Assembly: GCA_902782945.1 (NCBI GenBank)
Contig: CACZOU010000046.1
Coordinates: 22,768-86,767 of the forward strand
Direction: 5' to 3'
Source: an uncultured Methanobacteriaceae archaeon
GTDB taxonomy: Archaea; Methanobacteriota; Methanobacteria; Methanobacteriales; Methanobacteriaceae
Length of the DNA stretch: 64,000 nt
Below are positions 48,056 to 56,901 of the stretch, one piece after another. Position numbers and translations under genes: made by a program. Position 1 is the stretch's first letter; each line of letters begins with the position of its first letter. Below the pieces are notes generated by a model that was not told the DNA's origin, made no database searches, and saw only the letters and a list, made by a program, of their open reading frames with translations.

Positions 48056-48620
48056 TTATTTCTAAGAAGTTTTTTATTATAGTATCGCCATAGCTACTTC
48101 CTATTGATTCTGGATGGAATTGTATTCCAAATGTTGGATATTTTTCATGTTCTATGGACATTATTATTCCATCTTCTGTGTAGCTAGTTATCTTAATATC
48201 CTCTGGGACATCTGTTTTGTCACAGATTAATGAGTGATATCTTACAATTTCAAATTCTTCAGGTACATCAGTAAATAGTGAAGAATCACCATGTTTGATA
48301 GTATCTGTTTTACCATGCACTGGTTTATTTTTTGATATTTTTCCTCCATATGTGTAATATATTCCCTGGTGTCCCAGACATACACCTAATATTGGAGTTT
48401 TCTTAAATTGTTTTATTACTTCACCACATATACCGAAATCTTTTTTATTCATAGGATTTCCAGGTCCTGGAGATATTATTATATGATCCGGATTCATTTC
48501 CTTTATTTCTGAAATGGTTATTTTGTCATTTCTCACTACTTTTATATCTGCTGTGAATTTTCCTACTAGTTGATATAAATTGTATGTGAATGAATCATAA
48601 TTGTCTATTATGAGTATCAT
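48048..48620 (-). CDS. trpG: Anthranilate synthase glutamine amidotransferase subunit
   Basis: 190 residues. Class I amidotransferase: D-N-Y-D-S-F-T-Y-N, S-P-G-P-G-N-P, nucleophile in G-V-C-L-G-H-Q-G and the catalytic H-P-E-S in F-G-I-Q-F-H-P-E-S-I. Supplies ammonia to TrpE. Overlaps trpE by 4 nt and trpC by 8 nt, so the three are tightly coupled. PabA function for folate-type cofactors is not excluded by sequence but is unlikely in this operon. Confidence 0.96.
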   Translation of the reverse strand: MILIIDNYDSFTYNLYQLVGKFTADIKVVRNDKITISEIKEMNPDHIIISPGPGNPMNKKDFGICGEVIKQFKKTPILGVCLGHQGIYYTYGGKISKNKPVHGKTDTIKHGDSSLFTDVPEEFEIVRYHSLICDKTDVPEDIKITSYTEDGIIMSIEHEKYPTFGIQFHPESIGSSYGDTIIKNFLEING

Positions 48621-49993
48621 TGTATTACCTCACTACCTGATTCTTGAAGTGCCTGTACAATAGCTTGTCTTTTTCTTCTACATTCCTCATATTCTGATTT
48701 TGGAATAGAATCGTAAACTATTCCTGCACCTGCCTGTATCTCTGCTCTTTCTTTGTTAGTTGTTAATGTTCTTATTGTTATTGCAAAGTCTGCATTTCCA
48801 TTTAAGGAGAAGTATCCTACAGCTCCTCCATATGGACCTCTTGCATATTTTTCTTTTTGATTGATTATTTCCATGGCACGTATTTTTGGAGCTCCACTTA
48901 ATGTTCCTGCGGGAAATAATGACATGAACGCATCTATTGCATCTAATTTGTTTTTGATTTTTCCAGTTACATGTGATACTATATGTTGTACATGTGAGAA
49001 TTTTCTTATTCCATAAAATTCTTCTACTTCTACGGAATCTCTTTTACTTATTTTTCCTATATCATTACGTGATAAATCAACTAGCATTAAATGTTCTGCT
49101 AATTCTTTTTCATCATTTAATAATGACTCTTCAAGTTCTTTATCTTCTTCTGGTGTTTTTCCTCTTGGTCTTGTCCCTGCTATTGGGTATGATTCTATTA
49201 TTCCTTTTTCTAGTCTCATTAACATTTCAGGACTTGATCCAATTATTTCTCGTTCACCTAATTTGATATGATACATGTATGGTGATGGATTTATTTTTCG
49301 TAAGTGTTCGTATAAGGGTAGTTTACTTCCTTTTAGTACAATGTTTTCTGAATTTGATATTACTGCTTGGAATATTTCTCCATCAGTTATTAGGCCTTTT
49401 GTTTCTTGGACTGCGTCTTTATATTCATCTTCTTCGAAATCTTCTTTTATTATTTTGTATTCTAATATTCCGTTTGTGTGTTCTTCTTGGTAGATTTTTT
49501 TTATTAATTCTGTTCTATCTTCATTTAATGTTGTATATTCACATGTTTCATGGATATTATCATATACTACACAGTCTAGGAATAATCCGAATTCGAAGTC
49601 AGGATAAATACTTTTATGTGTTGGTACGTCTTCGAAGTATTTGATGGATTCATATGAGACATATCCCATTAAGCCGCCTCTGAATCCTTCTTGTTCGTAA
49701 TCATTATTTATTAATGATTTTAAGTCAAGTAATGGATTTTCTGCTTCATATTCTATTGTTTCAGTGTCTGTAGTGATGGTTACATGGTGGTCATGTGCTT
49801 TTATTTTTGCTACAGGGTTAAATCCTACTATTGAATATCTTGCTAGTCCATTATCTGATTCCATTGATTCTAATAGAAATGCATCGTTATAGTTATAATA
49901 TAAATTTTTAAATAATTTAAATGGATTATCTATGTCTATTTTCTTAGTTGTTGGTTTTTTAATTAATTTTTTTAAGTTGCCAAAAACATTCAC
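48617..49993 (-). CDS. trpE: Anthranilate synthase large subunit
   Basis: 458 residues from a GTG at 49993, giving V/M-N-V-F-G-N-L-K. Chorismate-binding core: I-G-S-S-P-E-M-L, P-I-A-G-T-R-P-R-G, L-V-D-L-S-R-N-D-I-G, S-G-A-P-K-I-R-A-M and G-A-G-I-V. The N-terminal feedback-site motif L-L-E-S is present, so tryptophan inhibition is expected. The GTG has no ribosome site at normal distance: AGAGG lies 19 nt upstream but only 9 nt before an out-of-frame ATG (see entry at 49959). First gene of the trp operon, with a TATA box TTTAAATA at 50055-50048. Confidence 0.95.
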   Translation of the reverse strand: MNVFGNLKKLIKKPTTKKIDIDNPFKLFKNLYYNYNDAFLLESMESDNGLARYSIVGFNPVAKIKAHDHHVTITTDTETIEYEAENPLLDLKSLINNDYEQEGFRGGLMGYVSYESIKYFEDVPTHKSIYPDFEFGLFLDCVVYDNIHETCEYTTLNEDRTELIKKIYQEEHTNGILEYKIIKEDFEEDEYKDAVQETKGLITDGEIFQAVISNSENIVLKGSKLPLYEHLRKINPSPYMYHIKLGEREIIGSSPEMLMRLEKGIIESYPIAGTRPRGKTPEEDKELEESLLNDEKELAEHLMLVDLSRNDIGKISKRDSVEVEEFYGIRKFSHVQHIVSHVTGKIKNKLDAIDAFMSLFPAGTLSGAPKIRAMEIINQKEKYARGPYGGAVGYFSLNGNADFAITIRTLTTNKERAEIQAGAGIVYDSIPKSEYEECRRKRQAIVQALQESGSEVIQ

Positions 49994-50003
49994 TCTTATT
50001 CAT
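49959..50003 (-). other. Possible 14-codon upstream ORF with a Trp codon
   Basis: ATG at 50003 lies 9 nt after GAGG (50016-50013), the only good ribosome site before trpE. It opens a frame of 14 codons (M-N-K-S-E-C-F-W-Q-L-K-K-I-N) that ends with TAA inside trpE, in another frame from it. It contains one Trp codon, and its translation would pass over the trpE GTG. It may be a regulatory leader or chance. A homopolymer of five T in the overlap also leaves room for a sequencing or indel explanation. Confidence 0.4.
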
Positions 50004-50047
50004 ATTTATCAACCTCTTGTTGTTATATAATAATTACATCAATGTAC

Positions 50048-50055
50048 TATTTAAA
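50048..50055 (-). promoter_or_regulatory. TATA box of the trp operon
   Basis: TTTAAATA on the minus strand, 55 nt before the trpE start. Initiation about 24 nt further would leave a leader of roughly 30 nt. The operator-like palindrome at 50063-50078 begins 8 bp upstream of it, and TGTACT (50043-50048) overlaps its edge. Confidence 0.55.
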
Positions 50056-50062
50056 TGTTTGG

Positions 50063-50078
50063 TGTATAAATTTATACA
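50063..50078. promoter_or_regulatory. Palindromic operator candidate between trpE and regulator
   Basis: Perfect 16-bp palindrome TGTATAAATTTATACA between the divergent trpE and TrpY-like genes. Its arms TGTA/TACA resemble the TGTACA TRP box known for TrpY in Methanothermobacter. It lies directly upstream of the trpE TATA box, where a bound repressor would block TFB/TBP, and is also close to the start of the regulator gene. Confidence 0.65.
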
Positions 50079-50146
50079 TTATTGATAAATAGTAGATATA
50101 ACAAAATAAAATATAGAACAATAAAATAAAAAAAGGAATTAATAAA

Positions 50147-50650
50147 ATGTGGAACAATATAATGGAAAAATTTGAAAAATATCCATCACAACAAAAAGTA
50201 GTAAAAAAATTACTAGAATTAGGACTGAGAATTGATACGAATAACAAAATCTACTGTAAAGATGTAGAAATAAACATATCCTCCCTAGCAAAATCATTGA
50301 ACACAGACCGAAGAGTAATCACCTCAACAATTAAAAATATATTAAAAGATGAAGAATTAAAAAAAATATTCATGAACATATATCCTTCAGGACCAGTATT
50401 AACAAACATATCTAATGTACTAGGCTTAGGAGTAATAGAAATAGAAGGACTAGGACAAAAAGCAGGAATATTATATAAGATTGCAAAAATACTAGCAGAA
50501 GAAAATATAAGTATAAGGCAGGCATATGCAAGTGACCCAGAAATAGATCCAATACCTCACATAACAATAATTACAGATAAACAATTAGAAGGAGATTTAA
50601 TTCAATTATTATTAAAAATAGATGGTGTGTCAAAAGTTTCATTATATTAA
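50147..50650 (+). CDS. trpY: TrpY-like tryptophan operon regulator
   Basis: 167 residues. N-terminal helix-turn-helix at about 45-75 (I-S-S-L-A-K-S-L-N-T-D-R-R-V-I-T-S-T-I), a hinge, and a C-terminal ACT domain at about 90-167 (V-I-E-I-E-G-L-G-Q-K-A-G-I-L-Y-K-I, H-I-T-I-I-T-D). Divergent from trpEGCFBAD with a palindrome between. In Methanothermobacter TrpY occupies this position, represses the operon and binds TRP boxes, with tryptophan increasing repression of the biosynthetic genes; the same is inferred here. Start at ATG 50147, after GGAAT; weak ribosome site. Confidence 0.88.
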   Translation: MWNNIMEKFEKYPSQQKVVKKLLELGLRIDTNNKIYCKDVEINISSLAKSLNTDRRVITSTIKNILKDEELKKIFMNIYPSGPVLTNISNVLGLGVIEIEGLGQKAGILYKIAKILAEENISIRQAYASDPEIDPIPHITIITDKQLEGDLIQLLLKIDGVSKVSLY

Positions 50651-50695
50651 AAAAATAGTCTCTCTTTTTTTATAAAAAGATGAAAGTGGTAAGAA

Positions 50696-52078
50696 TTACT
50701 TACGTAATTCAAATAATCTACTTTCATTAAGTTTTTTATCAAAGTATTTAGCTCTTTTATCAAGTTTTTCTTTGACAATAATACCAATAGCTAAAGCAGC
50801 GATTAGGAATATTATAAGGAATCCAATATTTCTTATGAATGTTGGCCAAATTACGCCGAATACTGCATCTTTTAATAGTAATATTGCATATGTCATTGGT
50901 AGATATGGCATTAATCCTTGGAATAATGGTGACATGATTTCAATAGGATAAATACCATTAGTTCCGGATATTTGGAATACTAATATAATTAAAGCTATTG
51001 CTTTACCTATATTACCCAGTAAGGATACTAACGTGTATACTATTGTCATGAAAACCCATCCAATTAGTAACATAACAAGCAATACAGTTAATCCACTACT
51101 CATAGGTATTCCAAGAATACATAAACCAATAAATGTTACAATAGATTGACAAGTATTCATTCCTAAGAATAAACCAATTTTACCGAAGTAAACTTCTATA
51201 GGTGAATATTTATCTTCATCTTTCACTGGTTTAACACTTAATAATGCTATTAATATAATACAACCTACCCATGAAGCTAATGCAGTATAGAATGGTGCTA
51301 CTTGTTGAGCATAACTATCTGCTTTGTAATATGTATGATTAGTTAATTCGGTAGGTGAATTGAAGTATTCTGATACTTTTTGATTATAACTTGCCTGAGT
51401 TAATTCTGCAGTAGTCATATTAGATGTACTAGCATTAGTAACATTTCCTGTTGCAGCATTTTGAGCTGTAGCAGTTTGTGTTGTTGCGTTTTGTGTTGTA
51501 GCATTTTGTGATACTTGAGTTTGTTGAACTGCTACTGGGGATTGAGTAGTTGATCCATAAGTTCTAGTGTTAAATTTTTCAATTATAGCATCACTGACTG
51601 CTGTATTAACATTAGTAGCAGCATTACCTGTGATTTTAGGTGCTACTGGACTAGTTTTATCATTAACTAAGTATTCAATTTGAGCCTGTGTTGGATTACC
51701 GGAATACACTGATAACACATCTTTTGTGAAATCAGGAGGTATTATTATGGCGGCGTAACTCGTTCCATTTTTTACCATATCCCTTGCATCATCTTCATCT
51801 TTATACACCCAATTAAAATTGTTATTTTCTTGTAGGCTTTGTATTACCTGAGTACCATAAGAATAGGTTGTACCATTGACTGTTACAGGATTATCATTAT
51901 TTACAATAATAAAATCTATATTATCTGTATCACCATATGGATCCCAACAAGCATAAACATTTATAACGGAATATAGTGATGGAAGAATGATTAATGCAAT
52001 TAATACAATAACTACTATTGGATTCTTAAACATTGCCTCAGAATCGTCTTTAATAATTTTCTTAATATTATCAATCAT
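50696..52078 (-). CDS. YhgE/Pip-type ABC-2-like membrane protein
   Basis: 460 residues. One membrane segment near 22-42, then the YhgE/Pip N-terminal signature L-P-S-L-Y-S-V-I-N-V-Y-A-C-W-D-P-Y-G and an outside domain to about 265, containing an Ala/Thr/Gln low-complexity stretch (T-Q-N-A-T-T-Q repeats, about 190-225). Five membrane segments of ABC-2 permease type follow (about 268-440) and a basic tail ends the protein. The family includes phage-infection protein and ESX-like export components in Gram-positives. No ATPase gene is adjacent. Faces outward; role unknown, possibly export of surface molecules. Confidence 0.82.
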   Translation of the reverse strand: MIDNIKKIIKDDSEAMFKNPIVVIVLIALIILPSLYSVINVYACWDPYGDTDNIDFIIVNNDNPVTVNGTTYSYGTQVIQSLQENNNFNWVYKDEDDARDMVKNGTSYAAIIIPPDFTKDVLSVYSGNPTQAQIEYLVNDKTSPVAPKITGNAATNVNTAVSDAIIEKFNTRTYGSTTQSPVAVQQTQVSQNATTQNATTQTATAQNAATGNVTNASTSNMTTAELTQASYNQKVSEYFNSPTELTNHTYYKADSYAQQVAPFYTALASWVGCIILIALLSVKPVKDEDKYSPIEVYFGKIGLFLGMNTCQSIVTFIGLCILGIPMSSGLTVLLVMLLIGWVFMTIVYTLVSLLGNIGKAIALIILVFQISGTNGIYPIEIMSPLFQGLMPYLPMTYAILLLKDAVFGVIWPTFIRNIGFLIIFLIAALAIGIIVKEKLDKRAKYFDKKLNESRLFELRK

Positions 52079-52353
52079 TATATCACACTTTATTAAATTA
52101 ATAATTCTAATTTTTCTTTTTGTGTACTTAATTTGAAAATTATTAGAAAAGTTAATTTTTTAAAGTATTCATATAATTAGTGTATTTTTTTTTATATATA
52201 TAATTTTTTATACATACTATTTATTATATATAATATTCTTTTTTCTTTTTATGAACCTATAAATAATAAAACTAATATATAATTAAATGATTAATAATAT
52301 AAAAAATAAAGTGATTAATTATAATTTTTTTTTAATGATAAGGAGGAGTTAAT

Positions 52354-52578
52354 ATGTGTATTGCAGCACCTGCAAAAGTATTAGAAATAAATGATAATGT
52401 AGCAACTTGTGATTTTGGTGGAGTTAAACAAGAAGCAAAACTTGACTTAGTTGATGCAGATATAGGAAGCTATGTTCTTATACACTCTGGTTATGCTATA
52501 GAAGTATTAACCGAAGAAGCAGCTAAAGAAACATTAAACACTTGGAATGAATTACTTGATGAATTAGAAAATGAATAA
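52354..52578 (+). CDS. hypC: Hydrogenase maturation chaperone HypC
   Basis: 74 residues. Starts M-C-I-A-A-P-A-K-V, with the essential Cys2 that carries the Fe(CN)2CO precursor with HypD, followed by an OB-fold with A-T-C-D-F-G-G-V-K-Q-E and Y-V-L-I-H-S-G-Y-A-I-E-V-L. Needed for [NiFe]-hydrogenase assembly. Standard GGAGG with 7-nt spacing. No other hyp gene is in the window, so it is a stand-alone copy here. Confidence 0.97.
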   Translation: MCIAAPAKVLEINDNVATCDFGGVKQEAKLDLVDADIGSYVLIHSGYAIEVLTEEAAKETLNTWNELLDELENE

Positions 52579-52627
52579 TCTTTTTTCAATTCTTTTTTTT
52601 TATAATCTGAATTTTACTCACTATTTT

Positions 52628-53578
52628 TTACTTTACGATAAATTTAATATCAGGATACTTATTCTGAACAACTTCCATAAATTTATATATTAATTTATAA
52701 TTCATTTTTTCCTGATTAATATTATTTATTATTTTAAGATTATAAACACAGGATAATAGTGTAATAATATTCTGAATTTTTGATATATCTATTTTTTCAG
52801 GTTCTTTTGATGTAATATTAATTTTTGATATAAAATTAGGGTTATAATCTTTTGTATCAATTTTATAAGTTATAGGATAAAGTCTTGTTTTTTCCAGATT
52901 TAGTAATGCATCAAGACTGTTAATGAATACACTTTCCTCTTTTGATTTTTTTAATTTCTTTTGGATGTTATTAATGGTATTTATTTTCTCTAATGGGCTG
53001 ATATTATTATCTTCAAAAATTAGTATTGCATTTCTACTAAGTTCATATTCTCTATTTATTATTCTGTTATTTTTCTCATATTTTCTAATAAGTTTTATTA
53101 AATCGTATGTAAAATCATTTATTTCTTCAAGTTGTACTTTATCCTCTCTGTTATCGGGCTGGATGTCTCCATTTAATGTTATTTGTTTTATAGAGTGGGT
53201 GTTGCTAGCATAGTCAACTATTTTCTCAAGAACTTCTGTGATTATTGTACCATGATCTTCAGCAAATCTTTGAATTGTACGTTCTGATGGTACTAAACCG
53301 CCAGTAAGGTATCTATAGTATATATTATATTCGCAGGATTGACTGATTTCTTGAAATGTTTTTAAATTATCATATGTTCCATATAATATTATGTTTAGTA
53401 GTGCTGTTTTGGGAAATGCTGGTCTTCCACGTTTTTTCTCATATTTTTCATCTATTTTTTTGAAGTGTTTGGCTGTGAATTTCTTTATAAAATGGGAAAT
53501 ATGGTTATTAGGAATGTTAGAATCTAGTCTATTAAATGTTAATCTTGTCTGATTTTCATCATTATTCATATATGACAT
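52628..53578 (-). pseudogene. Transposase-derived ORF, N-terminal domain only
   Basis: 316 residues from ATG 53578, which follows GGTG; the ATG at 53596 includes that ribosome site as codons. Residues about 10-120 match the N-terminal domain of IS5/IS1182-type transposases (DUF772-like: K-R-G-R-P-A-F-P-K-T-A-L-L-N-I-I-L-Y-G, then Y-R-Y-L-T-G-G and S-E-R-T-I-Q-R-F-A). Where the first catalytic Asp would follow, the protein reads L-N-G-D-I-Q-P-D-N, and the remaining 190 residues show no DDE signature, only Lys/Asn/Ile-rich sequence. The frame is intact, so it could be a degenerate or repurposed protein. No terminal inverted repeats or target duplication were recognised. Confidence 0.65.
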
Positions 53579-54172
53579 ATAAAACACCTTTTTCATGATG
53601 TATATTATATAATAATTTATATGGTTTAAATAATAAAGATGATTCTTTTTTTAATTATTAAATAAGTAATAGTGTTAAAATTAGTAGTTTTTAATGAATT
53701 AAGTAGGTAAAATATGGTGAGTTTTTTTTAACCGTATCTTACCATTTGCTCCATTTTTTTTTATATTAAAATTACTTAATATATTTTATTAATTTATTTT
53801 TTTAGGCTTTAAAGTAGTGTATATTTTATATTATTCCATATAATTTCTTATTTTTCTATTATTCTTTTTAAGAAAATAAGGTTATTGTTATTATTAGTTT
53901 TTTTTCATTGAATTTATTTTATATTTTATGCAGATTATTTATTGTGGTGTTTAATTAGTTTAATTGTGTTATGTTCTATTATTTCTTAATATTTCTATCT
54001 TGTGTTGTTTTTTTCATGTTATTTGATAATGATGTTTTATTTTTTTAGTAGTCTAATTTTAAATAAATTTGGATTAATTAGTATGAATAAAAATTAATAG
54101 TCATGAAAAAATATATGTACTGAAAAAAATAATTTTTAAATCTTTAAAAATAGAAAATAGTTTTTATTAAAT
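53579..54172. other. Intergenic region with hairpin between transposase-like ORF and tRNA
   Basis: About 590 bases of very AT-rich DNA with no convincing ORF. It contains the hairpin at 53706-53743 and several T-rich runs, including those that would end the leftward tRNA transcript. It may include remains of a mobile element. Confidence 0.5.
53706..53743. other. Hairpin upstream of the transposase-like ORF
   Basis: Arms 53706-53718 and 53731-53743 pair over 13 positions with one mismatch and one G-U, with a T-rich loop of 12 nt. A T-rich run follows on the right. It may be a terminator or the remnant of an insertion-sequence end. Confidence 0.5.
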
Positions 54173-54246
<74 letters not shown>

Positions 54247-54384
54247 TCAAATGTTTAAAATTAATATTGCTTGTGCTTTGTAAGCAACTATTATTATATT
54301 GTATGTTTCTTATATATATACTTTATCTTTTTATGTTGTTCAAAAAAAAATATGATGTGTTAAACATCAAAAATGATGGAATAT

Positions 54385-54684
54385 TTATTCTTCTTTATTG
54401 ACCATTTCATTTATAGTATCTGCCATCATATGGTCAATAACAGTAATTTCTGCTTTGTCAACGTCTTCTAATTTTTCAATTTCTAATTTAGAAGCCATTG
54501 CTACATTTGCGATACTCATACATCCAGGGTTTGTAGGTGATAGGGTTATATTTACTTTTTTATTTTCCTCATCTATTGCTATATCTCTTACTAAACCCAT
54601 ATCTACGATACTTATACCCATATGATGATCAGCGATTAATGCTAATTTATCTTTAATTTCTTGTTTTAATTCTGCTTCTGCCAT
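54385..54684 (-). CDS. DUF59/MIP18-family Fe-S assembly protein
   Basis: 99 residues. The MIP18/PaaD-like fold shows I-S-I-V-D-M-G-L-V-R-D-I-A-I (usual D-P-x-x-x-x-x-x-D-x-G-L-V region), then V-N-I-T-L-S-P-T-N-P-G-C-M-S with the conserved Cys, and a C-terminal helix. Such proteins help load iron-sulfur clusters on target proteins. Located 59 nt downstream of the ArcS-like gene and possibly in that transcript. Target proteins are unknown. Confidence 0.85.
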   Translation of the reverse strand: MAEAELKQEIKDKLALIADHHMGISIVDMGLVRDIAIDEENKKVNITLSPTNPGCMSIANVAMASKLEIEKLEDVDKAEITVIDHMMADTINEMVNKEE

Positions 54685-54742
54685 TTTTATCTCTCCATAT
54701 TTACTTATTAAAATTTTGTTTATATATACTTTTTTATTAAGT

Positions 54743-55663
54743 TTATTTGATTTGATGTCGTATTTTTACACCTACACCTTTAGTAGAGTCAACTAATTCT
54801 CTACCATTCATCATAGATTTTCCAACACCAATGACTTCATCATCTTTTATTATCACTACTTCGTCACCCGGGATGATATTTTCATCAGCATCATCAATTC
54901 CAGGGGTAAATAATGTGTTTGATTGTAAATCAAAGTTAATATATACTCTGTTTATTTCATTTTCTTTAAGTATTTCTCCTGCTGGTAAGTTTAATGTGAA
55001 TAATCCTGTGTCAAAGTGCAATGTTGCAATTTGAGTTTTATCTACAAGTATACGTGTATTAAATCTGCCTCTAGTCTGAGTATTTTCTGGTATTAATGCA
55101 TCCGCTTTTTTTGTGTTAAATTGGTATCTTGCTATTGATCTAAGATCATGTATCTTATGTTTATTATGACCAATTTTGTCAGCTTTCTTTACTTCTGCTT
55201 TTAGATTATTTAATGATTCATTTGATCTTGTGTTACCATCATCACACGTGTACACCACATTATCTAGGAATTCTTCACATGCTGCACGGTATCCTCCAGT
55301 TACGTGTGCAATTACTTTGTAATCTTTAACATATTCTTTTAGACATTTTCCGGATGCTTTTATTTCCTCATCAGACCAGTCACCTGTGGTTGATGCATCA
55401 TAAGATTGTATAGGATATGTTCGTTCCATTTCTCTTGGACATATCCCAAATGGTGAAGTTAGTATTACTTCCTGTAATCCTTTAGTATACTTCTTGAATA
55501 TATTATGTGATTTAGATTGTGAATATGGCTTTTTCATACTACATGGTAGAACTATGATAGTATCACTGTATGGTTCTAACAGTTTCATTCGTTCTTGCCA
55601 TCTAATTACTTCTGGTCTATGTAATGATAATTCAGTTACACATGGTATTTTTGTATTATTCAT
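54743..55663 (-). CDS. Short ArcS-like archaeosine synthesis protein
   Basis: 306 residues. Carries the ArcS core motif P-C-S-M-K-K-P-Y-S-Q-S-K-S-H near residue 40 and T-S-P-F-G-I-C-P-R-E, then a central domain and a C-terminal PUA RNA-binding domain (about 230-306: L-P-A-G-E-I-L, I-I-P-G-D-E-V-V-I-I, G-V-G-K-S-M-M). Full-length ArcS has an additional N-terminal TGT-like domain of about 250 residues, absent here. Converts preQ0 at tRNA position 15 toward archaeosine, or assists it. Start is ATG 55663 with an AGAGAAG ribosome site; no upstream remnant of the missing domain is visible. Confidence 0.8.
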   Translation of the reverse strand: MNNTKIPCVTELSLHRPEVIRWQERMKLLEPYSDTIIVLPCSMKKPYSQSKSHNIFKKYTKGLQEVILTSPFGICPREMERTYPIQSYDASTTGDWSDEEIKASGKCLKEYVKDYKVIAHVTGGYRAACEEFLDNVVYTCDDGNTRSNESLNNLKAEVKKADKIGHNKHKIHDLRSIARYQFNTKKADALIPENTQTRGRFNTRILVDKTQIATLHFDTGLFTLNLPAGEILKENEINRVYINFDLQSNTLFTPGIDDADENIIPGDEVVIIKDDEVIGVGKSMMNGRELVDSTKGVGVKIRHQIK

Positions 55664-55711
55664 ACTTATCTTCTCTTTAAAAATATGTTAAAAAAAGGTA
55701 AAAATAGGGGA

Positions 55712-56893
55712 TTAGAATAATTTTCCTAGTTTTAATAATGCTTTAGGAGATACTTTAACTAGCATTTTTATTAATGATCTAGGATTGACTTCTGAGAAAT
55801 CTGCTTTTTCAAATTCTTTTGCTATATCATTTAATTCATCATCATTTAATGATAATAAATATTCTTTAGCTTTATCGTATTTTTTATAGTTTTTACCTAT
55901 ATTCTCGTCAGTTAATTTAACATATTCTTTAAATTTTTTCTTACTGTAATCTCCTTCTTGAATTGCTTGAGCAGCTACTATTCCTGCATATACTCCTGAT
56001 TCAAGGGCACTGTTGATTCCTCCACCTGTTAATGGATTTACAAATCCACCAGCATCTCCTACAACTAGGATATTATCACCAATACGGTCTTTTATTATTC
56101 CACCTACAGGATCTCCACCTACATTTAATTCAACTGGCTGTGCATTTTTTGTTTCTGGGCAGTTTTTTACAAATTCATTTAAGTGTTCTATTGCTGTTTT
56201 ATCTGTGTGTGTTTTTAGTACACCTAATCCTACATTTGCTATGTCATCGCCTTTAGGGAAAATCCAAGCATATCCTCCAGGAGAAACTGATCCAAAGAAT
56301 AGAGCGATATCTCTATTATTTTCCATTTCTACTCCAGCCATTTCATATTGAGCACATGATTCCATGTATTCTGGTGCAGTACTAGATTCTAATCCAGCCC
56401 AGCGACCAATTTTTGATTCTGGACCATCTGCTGCAATAACAATATGTGCGTGGATTTTTATTTCTTCACCAAAATGGTCTGCAGTAATGATAATACCATC
56501 TTCTACTCTTTCTAATGCTGTAGCATTAGTTTTTATCATTATAGTTGCACCAGCACGTGCTGCATCCATTGCCATATGTTTATCAAATACTTTTCTTTCC
56601 AGAATATATCCTGATTCTGGTAGTTGTATTGTGTCATTATCTAACCATACATTTGTACCATTAGGTGCTACTAGTCTTACTCCCTTTAAATCTCTTGCAA
56701 TCCATCTTGGGTCTGGTTTTATGCCTAATTCTGCTAATCCATTCTTGGATACTCCTTCAGCACATCTTTTTGGTGAGCCTATTGCTGATTTTCTATCGAT
56801 TAGTATGACTTTTGCTCCGTGTAAAGCAGCTTCTTTTGCTGCAAGTGATCCTGAAGGTCCAGCTCCTACTACTAAGATATCTGTTTCTATCAT
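55712..56893 (-). CDS. Geranylgeranyl reductase (archaeal lipid saturation)
   Basis: 393 residues. FAD-binding V-G-A-G-P-S-G-S-L-A-A-K near the start, family-specific K-R-C-A-E-G-V-S near 42, P-x-G-Y-A-W-I-F-P-K-G and G-D-A-G-G-F-V-N-P-L-T-G-G-G-I. Flavoprotein that reduces geranylgeranyl chains of archaeal membrane lipids. A ferredoxin gene lies 8 nt upstream and very probably donates electrons, as known for some archaeal enzymes. Membrane-peripheral, no transmembrane segment. Length normal. Confidence 0.92.
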   Translation of the reverse strand: MIETDILVVGAGPSGSLAAKEAALHGAKVILIDRKSAIGSPKRCAEGVSKNGLAELGIKPDPRWIARDLKGVRLVAPNGTNVWLDNDTIQLPESGYILERKVFDKHMAMDAARAGATIMIKTNATALERVEDGIIITADHFGEEIKIHAHIVIAADGPESKIGRWAGLESSTAPEYMESCAQYEMAGVEMENNRDIALFFGSVSPGGYAWIFPKGDDIANVGLGVLKTHTDKTAIEHLNEFVKNCPETKNAQPVELNVGGDPVGGIIKDRIGDNILVVGDAGGFVNPLTGGGINSALESGVYAGIVAAQAIQEGDYSKKKFKEYVKLTDENIGKNYKKYDKAKEYLLSLNDDELNDIAKEFEKADFSEVNPRSLIKMLVKVSPKALLKLGKLF

Positions 56894-56901
56894 ATTATCA
56901 C

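Noticed and set aside
49994..50146. Classical Trp attenuator hairpins before trpE
   Set aside because: No alternative stem pair with T run is visible; only the short ORF and palindrome are present.
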